From Citrobacter sedlakii NBRC 105722 (GTDB lineage: Bacteria > Pseudomonadota > Gammaproteobacteria > Enterobacterales > Enterobacteriaceae), in NCBI RefSeq assembly GCF_000759835.1, contig NZ_BBNB01000008.1, positions 62,001 through 126,000 of the forward strand: a DNA stretch of 64,000 bases, written 5' to 3'. The position numbers and the translations under genes are program-made. The number at the start of each line of letters is the position of its first letter. Within the stretch, counting starts at the first letter, position 1. Of the stretch, positions 17,900 through 26,921 are shown one piece after another. The notes beneath the pieces are model-generated. The model was given only the letters and a program-made list of their open reading frames with translations, was not told the origin of the DNA and searched no databases.

Positions 17900-18490
17900 T
17901 CACCACAGAATAATATTAGCGAGTTGGTGAGCAAGTAACATCCCATGAAAAGCAATCATCAGATCAACATCGTTTGGATGTGACCAGGCATACCAAACAT
18001 TTAAGGTGGTCGCACCGCCATTGTTAATTACATTATTATAGGGGTTAGGTACCCCAACTCCATTTATACCGTTGAGCCAATGAAAGCAGCCTTGACATGG
18101 ACTTAATTCAACAAATAGCACAGCATTTGTCGTGTCAGGTATGATATATAGTGGCAGTCCATTGGCTGCTGTAAGTGCTGCTCGTTCAGCATGTCCCCCT
18201 AAAGCACCATTCCCCATACCCATAGCTAAACCGCCTGCTGCAAATTGTGAATTACCATAAATAATAGCAAATGGCATTACCGCACCGAAAATATCATTTG
18301 CATTTGGTAAGCCCAATCCTGGATTTGCTTGCACAGCAACAGCGGCTCTACATGAAGCATTAGCAATTCCTAAACCTAAATTAGCCACTGCGTTAAAATG
18401 GATAGCTGTTTGACATGCCAATTCCTTTGCAATGGCATATCCTGCGTTTCCAGCATTTCCTGGAATTAACTCATGAAAAATAATTGGCAT
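17900..18490 (-). CDS. Deaminase-fold protein, candidate T6SS effector
   Basis: 196 residues, with no family I can name. It carries the zinc signature of the cytidine-deaminase-like superfamily: GGHAERAAL (H100 ligand, E102 proton shuttle) and ELSPCQGC (C132, C135 ligands), spaced as in that fold. The first 95 residues are small-residue rich (NAGNAGYAIA, NPGLGLPNAND). It is AT-rich compared with tss genes on both sides and sits 23 bp after tssH and upstream of vgrG on the same strand. Bacterial deaminase toxins are known T6SS and polymorphic-toxin payloads acting on nucleic acids or nucleotides, so an effector role is a reasonable inference. No neighbouring small gene is an obvious immunity partner. 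Confidence 0.65.
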   Translation of the reverse strand: MPIIFHELIPGNAGNAGYAIAKELACQTAIHFNAVANLGLGIANASCRAAVAVQANPGLGLPNANDIFGAVMPFAIIYGNSQFAAGGLAMGMGNGALGGHAERAALTAANGLPLYIIPDTTNAVLFVELSPCQGCFHWLNGINGVGVPNPYNNVINNGGATTLNVWYAWSHPNDVDLMIAFHGMLLAHQLANIILW

Positions 18491-18513
18491 ATAAACCCCA
18501 CATATAACAATGC

Positions 18514-21012
18514 CTACCCCATCACTTCCCCAACCACCAGGTTCTCCACATCTCTGGCCCCGACTCCCTTACATTTCTCCATTACCCTCTCAACCAACCC
18601 CTCATCCATATTCAATTTCTCCCCCGTCGCCACAAAATACCGCTGCGCTAATTTCTCCAGTTTCGCCAGCACAATCCCTTTTAATATCTCCTCATCCAGA
18701 GCCCGATACGCCACCGTGGTCATCCGCGCCAAAAACGCCGGACGAAAATGCTTTAACAACTCCTCGCGCAACGCCTCGTTAAACCGCTCGCTATTTATTT
18801 CAGAAGCTGGCGTGTCGAGAATTAATTCCGCGCCGACGTTGCTGGTCGCCAGCATCACCGTGTTTTTGAAATCGACAATTAATCCGGTGCCGTCTTCCAT
18901 CACCCCTTTATCGAAGACGTTATAAAACGCCTCCAGCACGTCCGGGTGCGCTTTTTCGATTTCGTCGAGCAGCACCACGGAGTAAGGACGGCGGCGTACC
19001 GCTTCGGTTAACGCCCCACCGCTGCCATAGCCGACGTAGCCCGGCGGCGCGCCTTTGAGCTGGCTGACGGTGTGCGCTTCCTGATATTCAGAAAGATTTA
19101 TCGTGATGAGATTGCGTTCGCCGCCGTACAGGGCGTCGGCCAGCGCATACGCGGTTTCAGTTTTGCCGACGCCGGTGGGTCCCACCAGCAAAAACACGCC
19201 GACCGGCTTTTGCGGATCGGTCAGGCCGCTGCGATAGGCGCGCAGCCGTTGGGCGATGGTTTCCAGCGCTGCCTGTTGCCCCATCACCCGCTCGCTCACC
19301 CGTTCGACCAGCGTGCGCAGGGCGTGGGCTTCGTCGGTGAGCATCTGCCCGAGCGGAATACCCGTCCAGCCGCCAATCACCGCCGCAACGGTGGCGGCAT
19401 CCACGCAGTCCGGCACCAGCGGCACTTCGTCGCGCAGCTGGGCGGCGGCGGTTTCCAGCTTGCCGATCAGCGCCGCGCACTCCACCAGCGCCTGCTCCAG
19501 CTCGTCGTCTTCCGGCTGCGCGCTGAGATCCAGCATCCGTTGGCGGGCGGCCAGTAACTCGCCGACCCGCTGACGCTCATCCTGCCAGCGCTCTTCCACC
19601 TCCCGCGCCTGCTGCTTTAACTTCTGCGCCTGCGCCTCCAGCTCGCACAGCCGGTCGTGATGATCGACGCCCACCAGCAGCTCGCGGTTCAGGCGCGCGC
19701 TCTCTTCTTCGATGGCCGCCTGCTGCTGACGGATCTCTTCCAGCGCGGGCGGTACGTCATGCTGCGCCAGCGCCACCCGCGCGCAGGCGGTGTCGAGCAC
19801 GCTGATGGCCTTGTCCGGCAGCTGACGTCCGGAGATGTAGCGCTGCGACAGGCGCACCGCCTCACGGATGGCGGTATCCAGGATTTGCACCCCGTGATGC
19901 GCCTCCAGCTTGTCGGCCACCGCCCGCAGCATCACCACCGCGCTCTCCTCGTCCGGCTCTTCGATCTGAATACGCTGAAAACGGCGGTCCAGCGCCGGGT
20001 CCTTCTCGAAATACTTTTTGTACTCCTGCCACGTCGTGGCGGCGATGGTGCGCAGCTCGCCGCGCGCTAATGCGGGTTTCAGCAGGTTGGCGGCGTCGCT
20101 GCCGCCCTCGGCGCCGCCCGCGCCAATCAGCGTGTGGGCCTCGTCGATAAATAAAATGATCGGCTGCGGGGATTTTTTTACCGCCTCGATCACCCTTTTC
20201 AGCCGCTGCTCAAATTCCCCCTTCACCCCTGCGCCCGCCTGCAACAGGCCGAGATCGAGCGCCAGCAGCGCCACGTCGCGCAACGGCGGCGGCACGCTGC
20301 CTTCAGCGATGCGCAGCGCCAGCCCTTCGGCGACGGCGGTTTTACCGACGCCGGGCGCGCCCACCAGAATCGGGTTGTTCTGCCGACGGCGCAGCAGAAT
20401 ATCAATGCACTGGCGGATCTCGGCGTCGCGCCCGATAATCGGATCGATCCGCCCCTCTCTGGCGGCGTGGGTGAGATCATAGGTGTACTGTTCCAGCACG
20501 TTCTCATCGCCAACCGCCGGGGCTTCGCCTGGCGCATTGCACACCGTTTCAGCGGAGCCGCGACACCAGATCTGCCACTGTTCTTCCAGCGTTTCGGCGG
20601 GGATCTTCAGCAGCAGCGGCATCCCCAGCGCCAGCTGGGCGCGCAGGCGCTCTCGGGTAAGTAGCGTCAGCAGCAGCAGCGCGGAACGTACGTTCTTCAT
20701 CTGGCGGAGGGAGGCCAACAGCAGCGTCCCTTCCAGCAGTTCTGCCAGTTGTATGGAAAAGATCGGCATCCGCGTACAGCCAGTTTTGAACTGCGCCAGG
20801 GCGCGTCGGATTTCGTCGCGCAGCGCGTCGGCGGCAATCCCCGCGCCGCTGAGGCAGCAGGCCAGATCGCTGTGCTCGTCGTCCAGCAGGGCCAGCAGCA
20901 GATGCTCAGGCTCCACAAACCAGTGTCCCTGCGCCCGGCTACGCTCCGCGGCCTGTTCCAGCGCGCGAAAGCAGATCGGGTTCAGTCGTTGTACCAGCGT
21001 TTTTAAATCCAT
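18514..21012 (-). CDS. tssH: T6SS sheath-recycling ATPase ClpV (TssH), shortened C-terminus
   Basis: 832 residues with a Clp N domain (1-150), first AAA+ module (Walker A GAPGVGKT, Walker B LFIDEAHTLIGAGG), a middle coiled coil (residues ~410-520) and second AAA+ module (GPTGVGKT, VVLLDEIEKAH). It disassembles contracted sheath. The protein stops right after the sensor-2 segment GVGARDVENLVVGEVMG, so the usual final 40-50 residues are missing. The last ~150 bp are also unlike the rest in base composition, which suggests that acquisition of the downstream deaminase gene altered the 3' end. It may still be active. Confidence 0.9.
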   Translation of the reverse strand: MDLKTLVQRLNPICFRALEQAAERSRAQGHWFVEPEHLLLALLDDEHSDLACCLSGAGIAADALRDEIRRALAQFKTGCTRMPIFSIQLAELLEGTLLLASLRQMKNVRSALLLLTLLTRERLRAQLALGMPLLLKIPAETLEEQWQIWCRGSAETVCNAPGEAPAVGDENVLEQYTYDLTHAAREGRIDPIIGRDAEIRQCIDILLRRRQNNPILVGAPGVGKTAVAEGLALRIAEGSVPPPLRDVALLALDLGLLQAGAGVKGEFEQRLKRVIEAVKKSPQPIILFIDEAHTLIGAGGAEGGSDAANLLKPALARGELRTIAATTWQEYKKYFEKDPALDRRFQRIQIEEPDEESAVVMLRAVADKLEAHHGVQILDTAIREAVRLSQRYISGRQLPDKAISVLDTACARVALAQHDVPPALEEIRQQQAAIEEESARLNRELLVGVDHHDRLCELEAQAQKLKQQAREVEERWQDERQRVGELLAARQRMLDLSAQPEDDELEQALVECAALIGKLETAAAQLRDEVPLVPDCVDAATVAAVIGGWTGIPLGQMLTDEAHALRTLVERVSERVMGQQAALETIAQRLRAYRSGLTDPQKPVGVFLLVGPTGVGKTETAYALADALYGGERNLITINLSEYQEAHTVSQLKGAPPGYVGYGSGGALTEAVRRRPYSVVLLDEIEKAHPDVLEAFYNVFDKGVMEDGTGLIVDFKNTVMLATSNVGAELILDTPASEINSERFNEALREELLKHFRPAFLARMTTVAYRALDEEILKGIVLAKLEKLAQRYFVATGEKLNMDEGLVERVMEKCKGVGARDVENLVVGEVMG

Positions 21013-21024
21013 GTGGCGTTCTCC

Positions 21025-21948
21025 TTAATCCTTAAGATGTTGTCGGTTGCAGAACGATGACGTTCCGCGCCCCCTGAGCTGCGCGGTGCGCCCGAGAAGC
21101 GGCGGGTGGTCGCGGGTTAACGTGGTGTCCAGCGTCAGCGCGCCGCGCATCATCAGTTCCAGCGACACGCCTGCGCCAAACCAGATTTGCCCCAACTGGC
21201 AGAGGGCCTGAAACCCCTCGCCGCCGGGCAAAAATGCCCGCCACTGCGTGGCGTCAGCAATATCCAGATATACCCGCAGCGCCGCATGCTGGTTCCAGGC
21301 ACGTCTGCCCGCCACGCTGTCGCGGCCCAGGCGGCTGCCGGTGCGCCCCTGCGACGCGGGCGGCAGCGTCTGCCAGCGTCCGATAAACGCTTCTGTGCGC
21401 AGCGTGACGTTAAGCATCGCCGCCGCAAGGGCGATAAAGCCCTCCGTCGATCGCCTGCGGTTCGCCAGCAGCCCGCTCTGCGCCAGCAGGCGGGGCGACC
21501 CGCGCCCCTGCATGGTCGTCGAGTCAAAGCCACACAGCGCGCGCATGATGGCGAAGCCCGGCGCATGCTCCCGCGCGGCATAGGGCGTCGCCAGCCGCCA
21601 GAGGCTCAGGCTGCGGCAGTGATGTTCCATCAGCCGCCGCTGAAACAGGTTGAGAAAATCCTGCGGCGCGGCGTTTTTGTCCTGGGTCGCCTGTTGCAGC
21701 CACTCCAGCCAGCCGTAGGGCAGCACGCCGTCGGCGCCGCCCGGTCCGAGGCTGCATACCCGCAGGCGGCCATCGCGCTGCACGCCGATCTCCGCAGGCG
21801 CAAAGGCCAGCCTATAGTCGCCGCACAGCTTGGGGATCTCTCCGCGCAGTTCAGCCAGCCTGACGTACTGCTCGAGCGAAAAACGCCACGGCTCGCGCCG
21901 CAGTCGCTCAGCTATACTGTCAGCGCCGTTTCTCCGGTATCGCGCCAT
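21025..21948 (-). CDS. tssG: T6SS baseplate protein TssG
   Basis: 307 residues. The N-terminus AERLRREPWRFSLEQYVRL and PLLGRTAQLRGRG near the end are typical of TssG (ImpH/VasB). TssG binds two TssF copies and TssE/TssK in the baseplate wedge. It starts 37 bp inside the 3' end of tssF and ends 12 bp before tssH, consistent with one transcript and translational coupling. Confidence 0.88.
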   Translation of the reverse strand: MARYRRNGADSIAERLRREPWRFSLEQYVRLAELRGEIPKLCGDYRLAFAPAEIGVQRDGRLRVCSLGPGGADGVLPYGWLEWLQQATQDKNAAPQDFLNLFQRRLMEHHCRSLSLWRLATPYAAREHAPGFAIMRALCGFDSTTMQGRGSPRLLAQSGLLANRRRSTEGFIALAAAMLNVTLRTEAFIGRWQTLPPASQGRTGSRLGRDSVAGRRAWNQHAALRVYLDIADATQWRAFLPGGEGFQALCQLGQIWFGAGVSLELMMRGALTLDTTLTRDHPPLLGRTAQLRGRGTSSFCNRQHLKD

Positions 21949-23633
21949 AGCGGCAGCGCCTCCCCTTCATCCTGTAAGACACACTGTACAAAGCAGTTCG
22001 CCGTCGCGTTCTGCGCCAGATAGCGGGCGATAATCGCGGCAAACAACAGGCGACTGCTGGCGGTAAAGGCCTGTGGATCAAGCGTCAGCGTCACCCGAAT
22101 ACCGTTGCGCCAGCCGCGCCAGGCCTCGCCGCCGCGATGTTCGCTTACCCGCTCGCAGCGCAGGGCGCTGATGCCGTTAATCTGTTGCCAGAAGGCAGGC
22201 GACGCGCCGGACGGAGCATAGAGCGCCAGCATCTCCTTCAGCGACGCCCGTGCCATTTCGCCTTCGGTGAGCGACAGGTGGTTGAGCGCCAGCGAAGAGA
22301 CCAGCCGCCAGCGCGCGTCGCCCTGCGCAGCGGGGGCGGAAGGCGTTGTCGGCGTACCCAGCAGACGCACCTGCGCCACCGGGCCGGGCTGTTCGAAAGT
22401 GAGCGACGTGCCAGCCGCCAGCGTCAGGGGCGTCTCGCCGTTGCTGCACCATAGCCTGGCCGTCAGGCTGGCCTCTTCCGGCGGTTCCGCCGGGTCGAAG
22501 CGGCTGTCCACCAGGGTGAGCCACAGCGTATTGCCCTGCGCGCGATGGCGCCGCGCATGCCAGAACCAGCGGGCGTCGCTATGCCCCTGCGCTGAATAAT
22601 AAGGCGGCACGCGCCACGCCGCGTCGCGGCTGCTCATCCACAGATCCTGGATACGATAGATCTGCATGGCGCTGTCGTTGTGATCCGCCACCAGCCGCTG
22701 TTCGCTGCGGGTATGTTCGGCGATCAGCGGTTCTGAGGTACGGGTAAATAAGTTGACCAGCGGCGCACAGCCGGTACGAATATCGCCCAGTTGCAAAGGC
22801 AGCGCCGTTTGCGGGGCGCGGTCAAAGGGGATCCACAGGGTCATCGCGTCGTCATCCGGCCCCGGCGGCAACGGCAAATCGAAATACATCAGCGCCTGCG
22901 GACAGTGCATCCACGCGCTCAGCGCCAGCCCGCTGGCGGGGGCGGCGGCATCAAACGGCAAAATGCGCGCCGCGTTCTGCACGCCCACCGGCTGCGGGCG
23001 CCGCGGCCCGATAACGTGAGCGTAGAACAAATCAAAAAGCACAGCGTTAACCTGCGGCGAAGCGCAAAGATGTACGCGCAGCGAGGTCATCGCCAGCTGC
23101 AAAAAGCGGTGCGGCGCCAGGCAGCGCAGGCGAATGCGCAACGCGCCGCGCGCGTGGGGCTGCCCGCAGTAATGCTGCGCGGTCGCGGCATCGCACCATT
23201 CAAGCGAGTCAATCGCCACCGGCCACAGGGTCTGCTCCAGGGCGGTGCGCCACCAGACCGTTTTCCCCTCCGCGGTCAGCGCATAGAGCGGCGTTCCGGC
23301 GGACAGGACATAGCCGCGCGTCAGGTCGCCCGCCAGCGGATCGGGGGTAAAACAGGCGGTCGCGGTCGAGGGAAAAGGACGCATCAGGTGCGGAGAAAGC
23401 TGCTCCAGCAGCGACTCGCTCAGCTCGCCAAAGCCGTCGTCCAGCCGCTGGTGCAAGCGGGCGCTTTGTAGCGCGAAGCCCTCCAGCAACCGCTCAACGT
23501 GAGGGTCCGGGCAGTCAAACTCGCTTAAACGCAGGCGGGCCGCCACCTGCGGATGGCGACGGGCAAACTCGCCGCTGGCCGCACGCAGCCACCGCAGTTC
23601 TTGCAGGTAAACATCAAGCAACCGATCGTCCAT
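21912..23633 (-). CDS. tssF: T6SS baseplate protein TssF
   Basis: 573 residues from the ATG at 23633. The upstream extension to 23756 is rejected because MDDRLLDVYLQELRWLR is the family N-terminus and the extension overlaps tssE. Other TssF (ImpG/VasA) marks are GEFARRHPQVAARL, DPHVERLLEGFALQSARLHQ and LSPHLMRPFPS. It is the main wedge component of the baseplate, between tssE (19 bp upstream) and tssG (overlapping). Confidence 0.9.
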   Translation of the reverse strand: MDDRLLDVYLQELRWLRAASGEFARRHPQVAARLRLSEFDCPDPHVERLLEGFALQSARLHQRLDDGFGELSESLLEQLSPHLMRPFPSTATACFTPDPLAGDLTRGYVLSAGTPLYALTAEGKTVWWRTALEQTLWPVAIDSLEWCDAATAQHYCGQPHARGALRIRLRCLAPHRFLQLAMTSLRVHLCASPQVNAVLFDLFYAHVIGPRRPQPVGVQNAARILPFDAAAPASGLALSAWMHCPQALMYFDLPLPPGPDDDAMTLWIPFDRAPQTALPLQLGDIRTGCAPLVNLFTRTSEPLIAEHTRSEQRLVADHNDSAMQIYRIQDLWMSSRDAAWRVPPYYSAQGHSDARWFWHARRHRAQGNTLWLTLVDSRFDPAEPPEEASLTARLWCSNGETPLTLAAGTSLTFEQPGPVAQVRLLGTPTTPSAPAAQGDARWRLVSSLALNHLSLTEGEMARASLKEMLALYAPSGASPAFWQQINGISALRCERVSEHRGGEAWRGWRNGIRVTLTLDPQAFTASSRLLFAAIIARYLAQNATANCFVQCVLQDEGEALPLWRDTGETALTV

Positions 23634-23652
23634 TGATCTTCCCTTGTATCGC

Positions 23653-24036
23653 CTATTGCCAGTTGCCGTTGCGCCAGCACAACTCCAGTAGCAGCGGCGC
23701 GTCGTCGTTCCATAGCTGCGCGTCGATATGCAGCGCCAGCGTCTGCTGGCGCGCATCCTTCACGCTCACCGTCAGCGCCACGATCCGCGGCTCAAGGCGC
23801 AAAATCGCGCTGCGCAGCTGGCGACAGAACTGGCTGAGCGCCCGTTCGTCGTCCGCATTCAGTCCGTGCCATTCGGGCATGCCCCATACAAGCAGCGGCG
23901 GCAGCTCTTCGGTCTCCTGCGGGGCGCGGGCGTTGAACAGGCGGATCAGTTCGCGGCGCACCGACTCACGCGGCGGGACATTCTCCTCTCCCAGCCTGTC
24001 GAGCAGCGCAACCGGAACGGACGACGACATCATCAT
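23653..24036 (-). CDS. tssE: T6SS baseplate protein TssE (gp25-like)
   Basis: 127 residues with the GPW/gp25 pattern: LLDRLGEE near the start, ESVRRELIRLFNARAP, and a central VWGMPEW followed by FCRQLRSAILRLEPRIV. The LEPR motif is the conserved core that starts sheath polymerisation at the baseplate. It overlaps the 3' end of hcp by 4 bp. Start choice among three adjacent ATGs (MMM) is uncertain. Confidence 0.88.
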   Translation of the reverse strand: MMMSSSVPVALLDRLGEENVPPRESVRRELIRLFNARAPQETEELPPLLVWGMPEWHGLNADDERALSQFCRQLRSAILRLEPRIVALTVSVKDARQQTLALHIDAQLWNDDAPLLLELCWRNGNWQ

Positions 24037-24518
24037 TTATCTTTCTGGTTCATCGCCATATCCCAGACGGAGGAGGAGTTCCCCTCTTTCTGCCCTGCCG
24101 ATTTCTGGGCGGTGATTTCCCATTTAATTTTCGTGAAGTTCAGTGACATGGTCTCCACCGGCTTGCCGCCGGATCCGCCGCTGACGCTCAGGTGCGAAAT
24201 AATGACGTTGCTTAAGGTGTAGACAATAAACGGCAGCATATTGCCGTTGTCGTTACGGCACAGCGTCAGCAACGCCGTGGGAATGACCTTCCCGCTGCAG
24301 CAGTATTCGTTAAGCACCGGGGTGGCGAGGTCGACAAACTTGGTCAGCGAGAATTCGCCGACGTGAGCGCGCCCGGAAGTGCGCTCGGTATTGCTGACGT
24401 CGTTGGTGACCTGCATCGCCACGTTATGGCTGTAGGACATGATCTCGATCTGCTTCTCAAACCCTTTCACCTGACTTTCGCCGGTAATGTTGTCCAGCTT
24501 TAAAAAAATCGCATCCAT
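24033..24518 (-). CDS. hcp: T6SS tube protein Hcp (TssD)
   Basis: 161 residues beginning MDAIFLKLDNITGESQ, followed by IEIMSYSHNV and TSGRAHVGEFSLTKF, the usual Hcp signature, and FTKIKWEI near the C-terminus. Hexamers stack to form the inner tube. No C-terminal toxin extension exists. It lies between tssC and tssE in the leftward operon, with AAGGAG ahead of the start. Only one hcp is present in this cluster. Confidence 0.93.
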   Translation of the reverse strand: MDAIFLKLDNITGESQVKGFEKQIEIMSYSHNVAMQVTNDVSNTERTSGRAHVGEFSLTKFVDLATPVLNEYCCSGKVIPTALLTLCRNDNGNMLPFIVYTLSNVIISHLSVSGGSGGKPVETMSLNFTKIKWEITAQKSAGQKEGNSSSVWDMAMNQKDK

Positions 24519-24536
24519 GGTTTATCTCCTTAACGA

Positions 24537-26018
24537 TCAGGCCGCGGCCGGCGGCGGCAGTTCCGCCACCAGGCGAATCGAGGTAGTCAGCTCTTCGAGC
24601 TGGAAGTGCGGGCGCAGAAACACTACGGCGCGATAAACCCCCGGCTTGCCGGGCACTTCGCTGACGTCGATGCGCGCCTCGCGCAGCGGATAACGCGCCT
24701 TGATCTCCTGCGGGGCGGTGTCGCGCAGCAGCACATAGTCGGCAATCCAGTTGTTGAGATAGCTTTCCACCTCGTCGCGGCTCATAAAGCTGCCGATCTT
24801 GTCGCGCATGATCACCTTCAGATAGTGAGCAAAGCGGGAGGCGGCGAGGATATAGGGCAGCATCGCCGAAATGCGCGCGTTGGCGTTGGCTTCCGGGGTG
24901 TTGTAGATCTTCGCCTGGTTGGTGGTCTGCCCGCCAAAGAAGGCGGCGGTATCGGTATTCTTTTTGTGGCACAGGGCGATAAAGCCGAGATCGTTAAGCT
25001 CCTTCTCACGGCGATCGGTAATGGCGATTTCCGTCGGGCAGCGCAGGCTGATGTCGCCGGAAGGGGTGGAGAACGTGTGCGCCGGAAGATGTTCTACCAG
25101 TCCGCCGCCTTCCGCGCCGCGGATCGCCGCGCACCAGCCGTAGAGCGCGAACGCCTCGGTGATCCGGTTAGCCAGCACCCAGGCGGCGTTGCCCCACAGG
25201 TATTTGCTGGCGTCCAGCCCGTCAACGTCCTCAACAAAGTTAACCCCTTCCACTGGCACGGTGTCCGGCCCATACGGCAGACGCTGCAACACGTGCGGCA
25301 ACACCAGCGACACATAGCGGGAATCTTCGCTTTCGCGGAAGGAGCGCCATTTGATCAGCTCGCTGCTCTCGAAGATCTTCGCCAGATCGCGCGGCACGCT
25401 CAGCTCGGCGAACGATCCCATGTCGAACAAACGCGGGCTGGCGGCGGCGATAAACGGCGCGTGAGCGGCAGCGGCCACCTGCGAAATCTTCTCCAGCAGC
25501 GCCACGTCCTGCGGGTGGCGGCCAAATTCAAAGTCGCCAACCAGCACGCTGTAGGGGTTGCCGCCGAAAGTGCCGTACTCCTCTTCATACAGCTTCCTGA
25601 ACAAGGTGCTCTGGTCGAATTCAACCGCTTTTTCCAGATCGTCCTGTAGCGCTTTACGCGAGACGTTCAACAGGCGCAGTTTCAGGCGAGAACTGGTTTC
25701 GGTATTCATCACAAACTGATGCAGGCCGCGCCAACTGGCTTCCAGCTTCTGCATATCGGGGTGGTGCAGGACTTCGTTAAGCTGAGCGCTGATCAGTTCG
25801 TCAATTTGCGCAATGCGATAGTTGATCATGGCGATGGTGTCGCTTTCCACGACCATGCCTTCGTCAAGAATTTGCGTCGCCAACTCTTCCAGCATGTCGC
25901 GCGCGTAGGTCTGCTGTAGCTCGTCGCGCGCCATGCGGCCTTCCTGAATGATACGATCCAGTACGCTTAGCGTGACCGTCTGCCCGCCGGTTTCAACCTG
26001 TTCCTGAACATTATCCAT
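24537..26018 (-). CDS. tssC: T6SS sheath large subunit TssC
   Basis: 493 residues with VLDRIIQEGRMARD, LEASWRGLHQFV, GNPYSVLVGDFEFGRHPQDV and the C-terminal KPGVYRAVVFLRPHFQLEEL, all standard for TssC (ImpD/VipB). It pairs with TssB to form the contractile sheath recycled by ClpV. It follows tssB by 18 bp. Confidence 0.95.
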   Translation of the reverse strand: MDNVQEQVETGGQTVTLSVLDRIIQEGRMARDELQQTYARDMLEELATQILDEGMVVESDTIAMINYRIAQIDELISAQLNEVLHHPDMQKLEASWRGLHQFVMNTETSSRLKLRLLNVSRKALQDDLEKAVEFDQSTLFRKLYEEEYGTFGGNPYSVLVGDFEFGRHPQDVALLEKISQVAAAAHAPFIAAASPRLFDMGSFAELSVPRDLAKIFESSELIKWRSFRESEDSRYVSLVLPHVLQRLPYGPDTVPVEGVNFVEDVDGLDASKYLWGNAAWVLANRITEAFALYGWCAAIRGAEGGGLVEHLPAHTFSTPSGDISLRCPTEIAITDRREKELNDLGFIALCHKKNTDTAAFFGGQTTNQAKIYNTPEANANARISAMLPYILAASRFAHYLKVIMRDKIGSFMSRDEVESYLNNWIADYVLLRDTAPQEIKARYPLREARIDVSEVPGKPGVYRAVVFLRPHFQLEELTTSIRLVAELPPPAAA

Positions 26019-26036
26019 TGTCCGTCTCCTTTTCGG

Positions 26037-26549
26037 TTACGCGTTATCCACCGGAGTGTCTTCCGTTGCCGGGCGCAGCGCCTGTAGCTCGGCGTTGTCG
26101 GTGATCACCTTCTGCAACAACATGTCCAGATCGTCATTGCCGTCCAGCTTGGTCAGCAGATCGCGCAGACGCTGGCGGGCAAGAAGCAGGCGCTGGAGGG
26201 GCTTAATCTGGTTGATAATGTTGAGGGGCGTGAAGTCTTCGAAGGTTTTGAAATTCAGCTCGACGTTGAATTTGCTGCCATCGTTCGCCAGACGGTTATT
26301 CACCTGCATCGCCAACCGGGGAGAGATGGACGCGAGCACGTCATCAAAGTTATCCCGGTCGATTTCAACGAACCGACGCTCGCGGAGTTTTTCCGGCGGA
26401 GAAATGGGCTGGCCGGATAAATCAGCCAGAATACCCACAACCAGAGGCAATTCTTTTTTCTCGATGGCACCACCGGTTTCAACATCATAAGTAATTTGAA
26501 CGCGCGGCGGCCTTATTCTGTTGAGTTTATGCTGAATGCTTTCTGCCAT
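26037..26549 (-). CDS. tssB: T6SS sheath small subunit TssB
   Basis: 170 residues from the ATG at 26549 (AAGGATTG upstream; the upstream ATG at 26588 gives an atypical N-terminus). Family marks are IQHKLNRIRPPRVQITYDVETG, cut short here as RIRPPRVQITYDVE, ELPLVVGILADLSG and RRFVEIDRDNFDDVLA. It forms the sheath with TssC and is the first gene of the leftward operon. Confidence 0.93.
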   Translation of the reverse strand: MAESIQHKLNRIRPPRVQITYDVETGGAIEKKELPLVVGILADLSGQPISPPEKLRERRFVEIDRDNFDDVLASISPRLAMQVNNRLANDGSKFNVELNFKTFEDFTPLNIINQIKPLQRLLLARQRLRDLLTKLDGNDDLDMLLQKVITDNAELQALRPATEDTPVDNA

Positions 26550-26705
26550 GATCAATCCTTTTTTATGCAAAAATATTCCTGATGTCAAAGATATGACACC
26601 TTTTAATTCGCGAGCACGACTCCTGAATAACGCTTTCTGTTATAAAAAACACAACAACAAATAAATTTCAACCTAATTCTTACTTATTCATCATGACATT
26701 CCCAT

Positions 26706-26719
26706 TTGATTAAAATCAA
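26706..26719. promoter_or_regulatory. Consensus FNR-type box in the T6SS divergent promoter
   Basis: TTGATTAAAATCAA matches TTGAT-N4-ATCAA exactly. It lies in the 372-bp AT-rich region between tssB (26549) and tssJ (26922). AT-richness raises the chance of a random match, so anaerobic control is only a possibility. Confidence 0.4.
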
Positions 26720-26810
26720 TCAACAAAAAATTAATATATAAAAATCAATAAATTACAAAGAAACAAAAATCAAAAAAATATTTTGGGATGAAAACATTCG
26801 CTCTTTGAAT

Positions 26811-26826
26811 ATGTTAAATTTAACAT
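26811..26826. promoter_or_regulatory. 16-bp perfect palindrome upstream of tssJ
   Basis: ATGTTAAATTTAACAT reads identically on both strands, 95 bp before the tssJ start. It could be an operator for a dimeric regulator. The rest of 26550-26921 holds no gene and is long A/T tracts, the kind of sequence silenced by H-NS or StpA. Confidence 0.4.
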
Positions 26827-26921
26827 TTATCTTTTGTATGCCGTGCCAAATAATGATTTAAATCAAAAAACCTTTTCCCTGCATTAACTATTTTCTTAGC
26901 GGGGATATAAAAGGATTTTAT

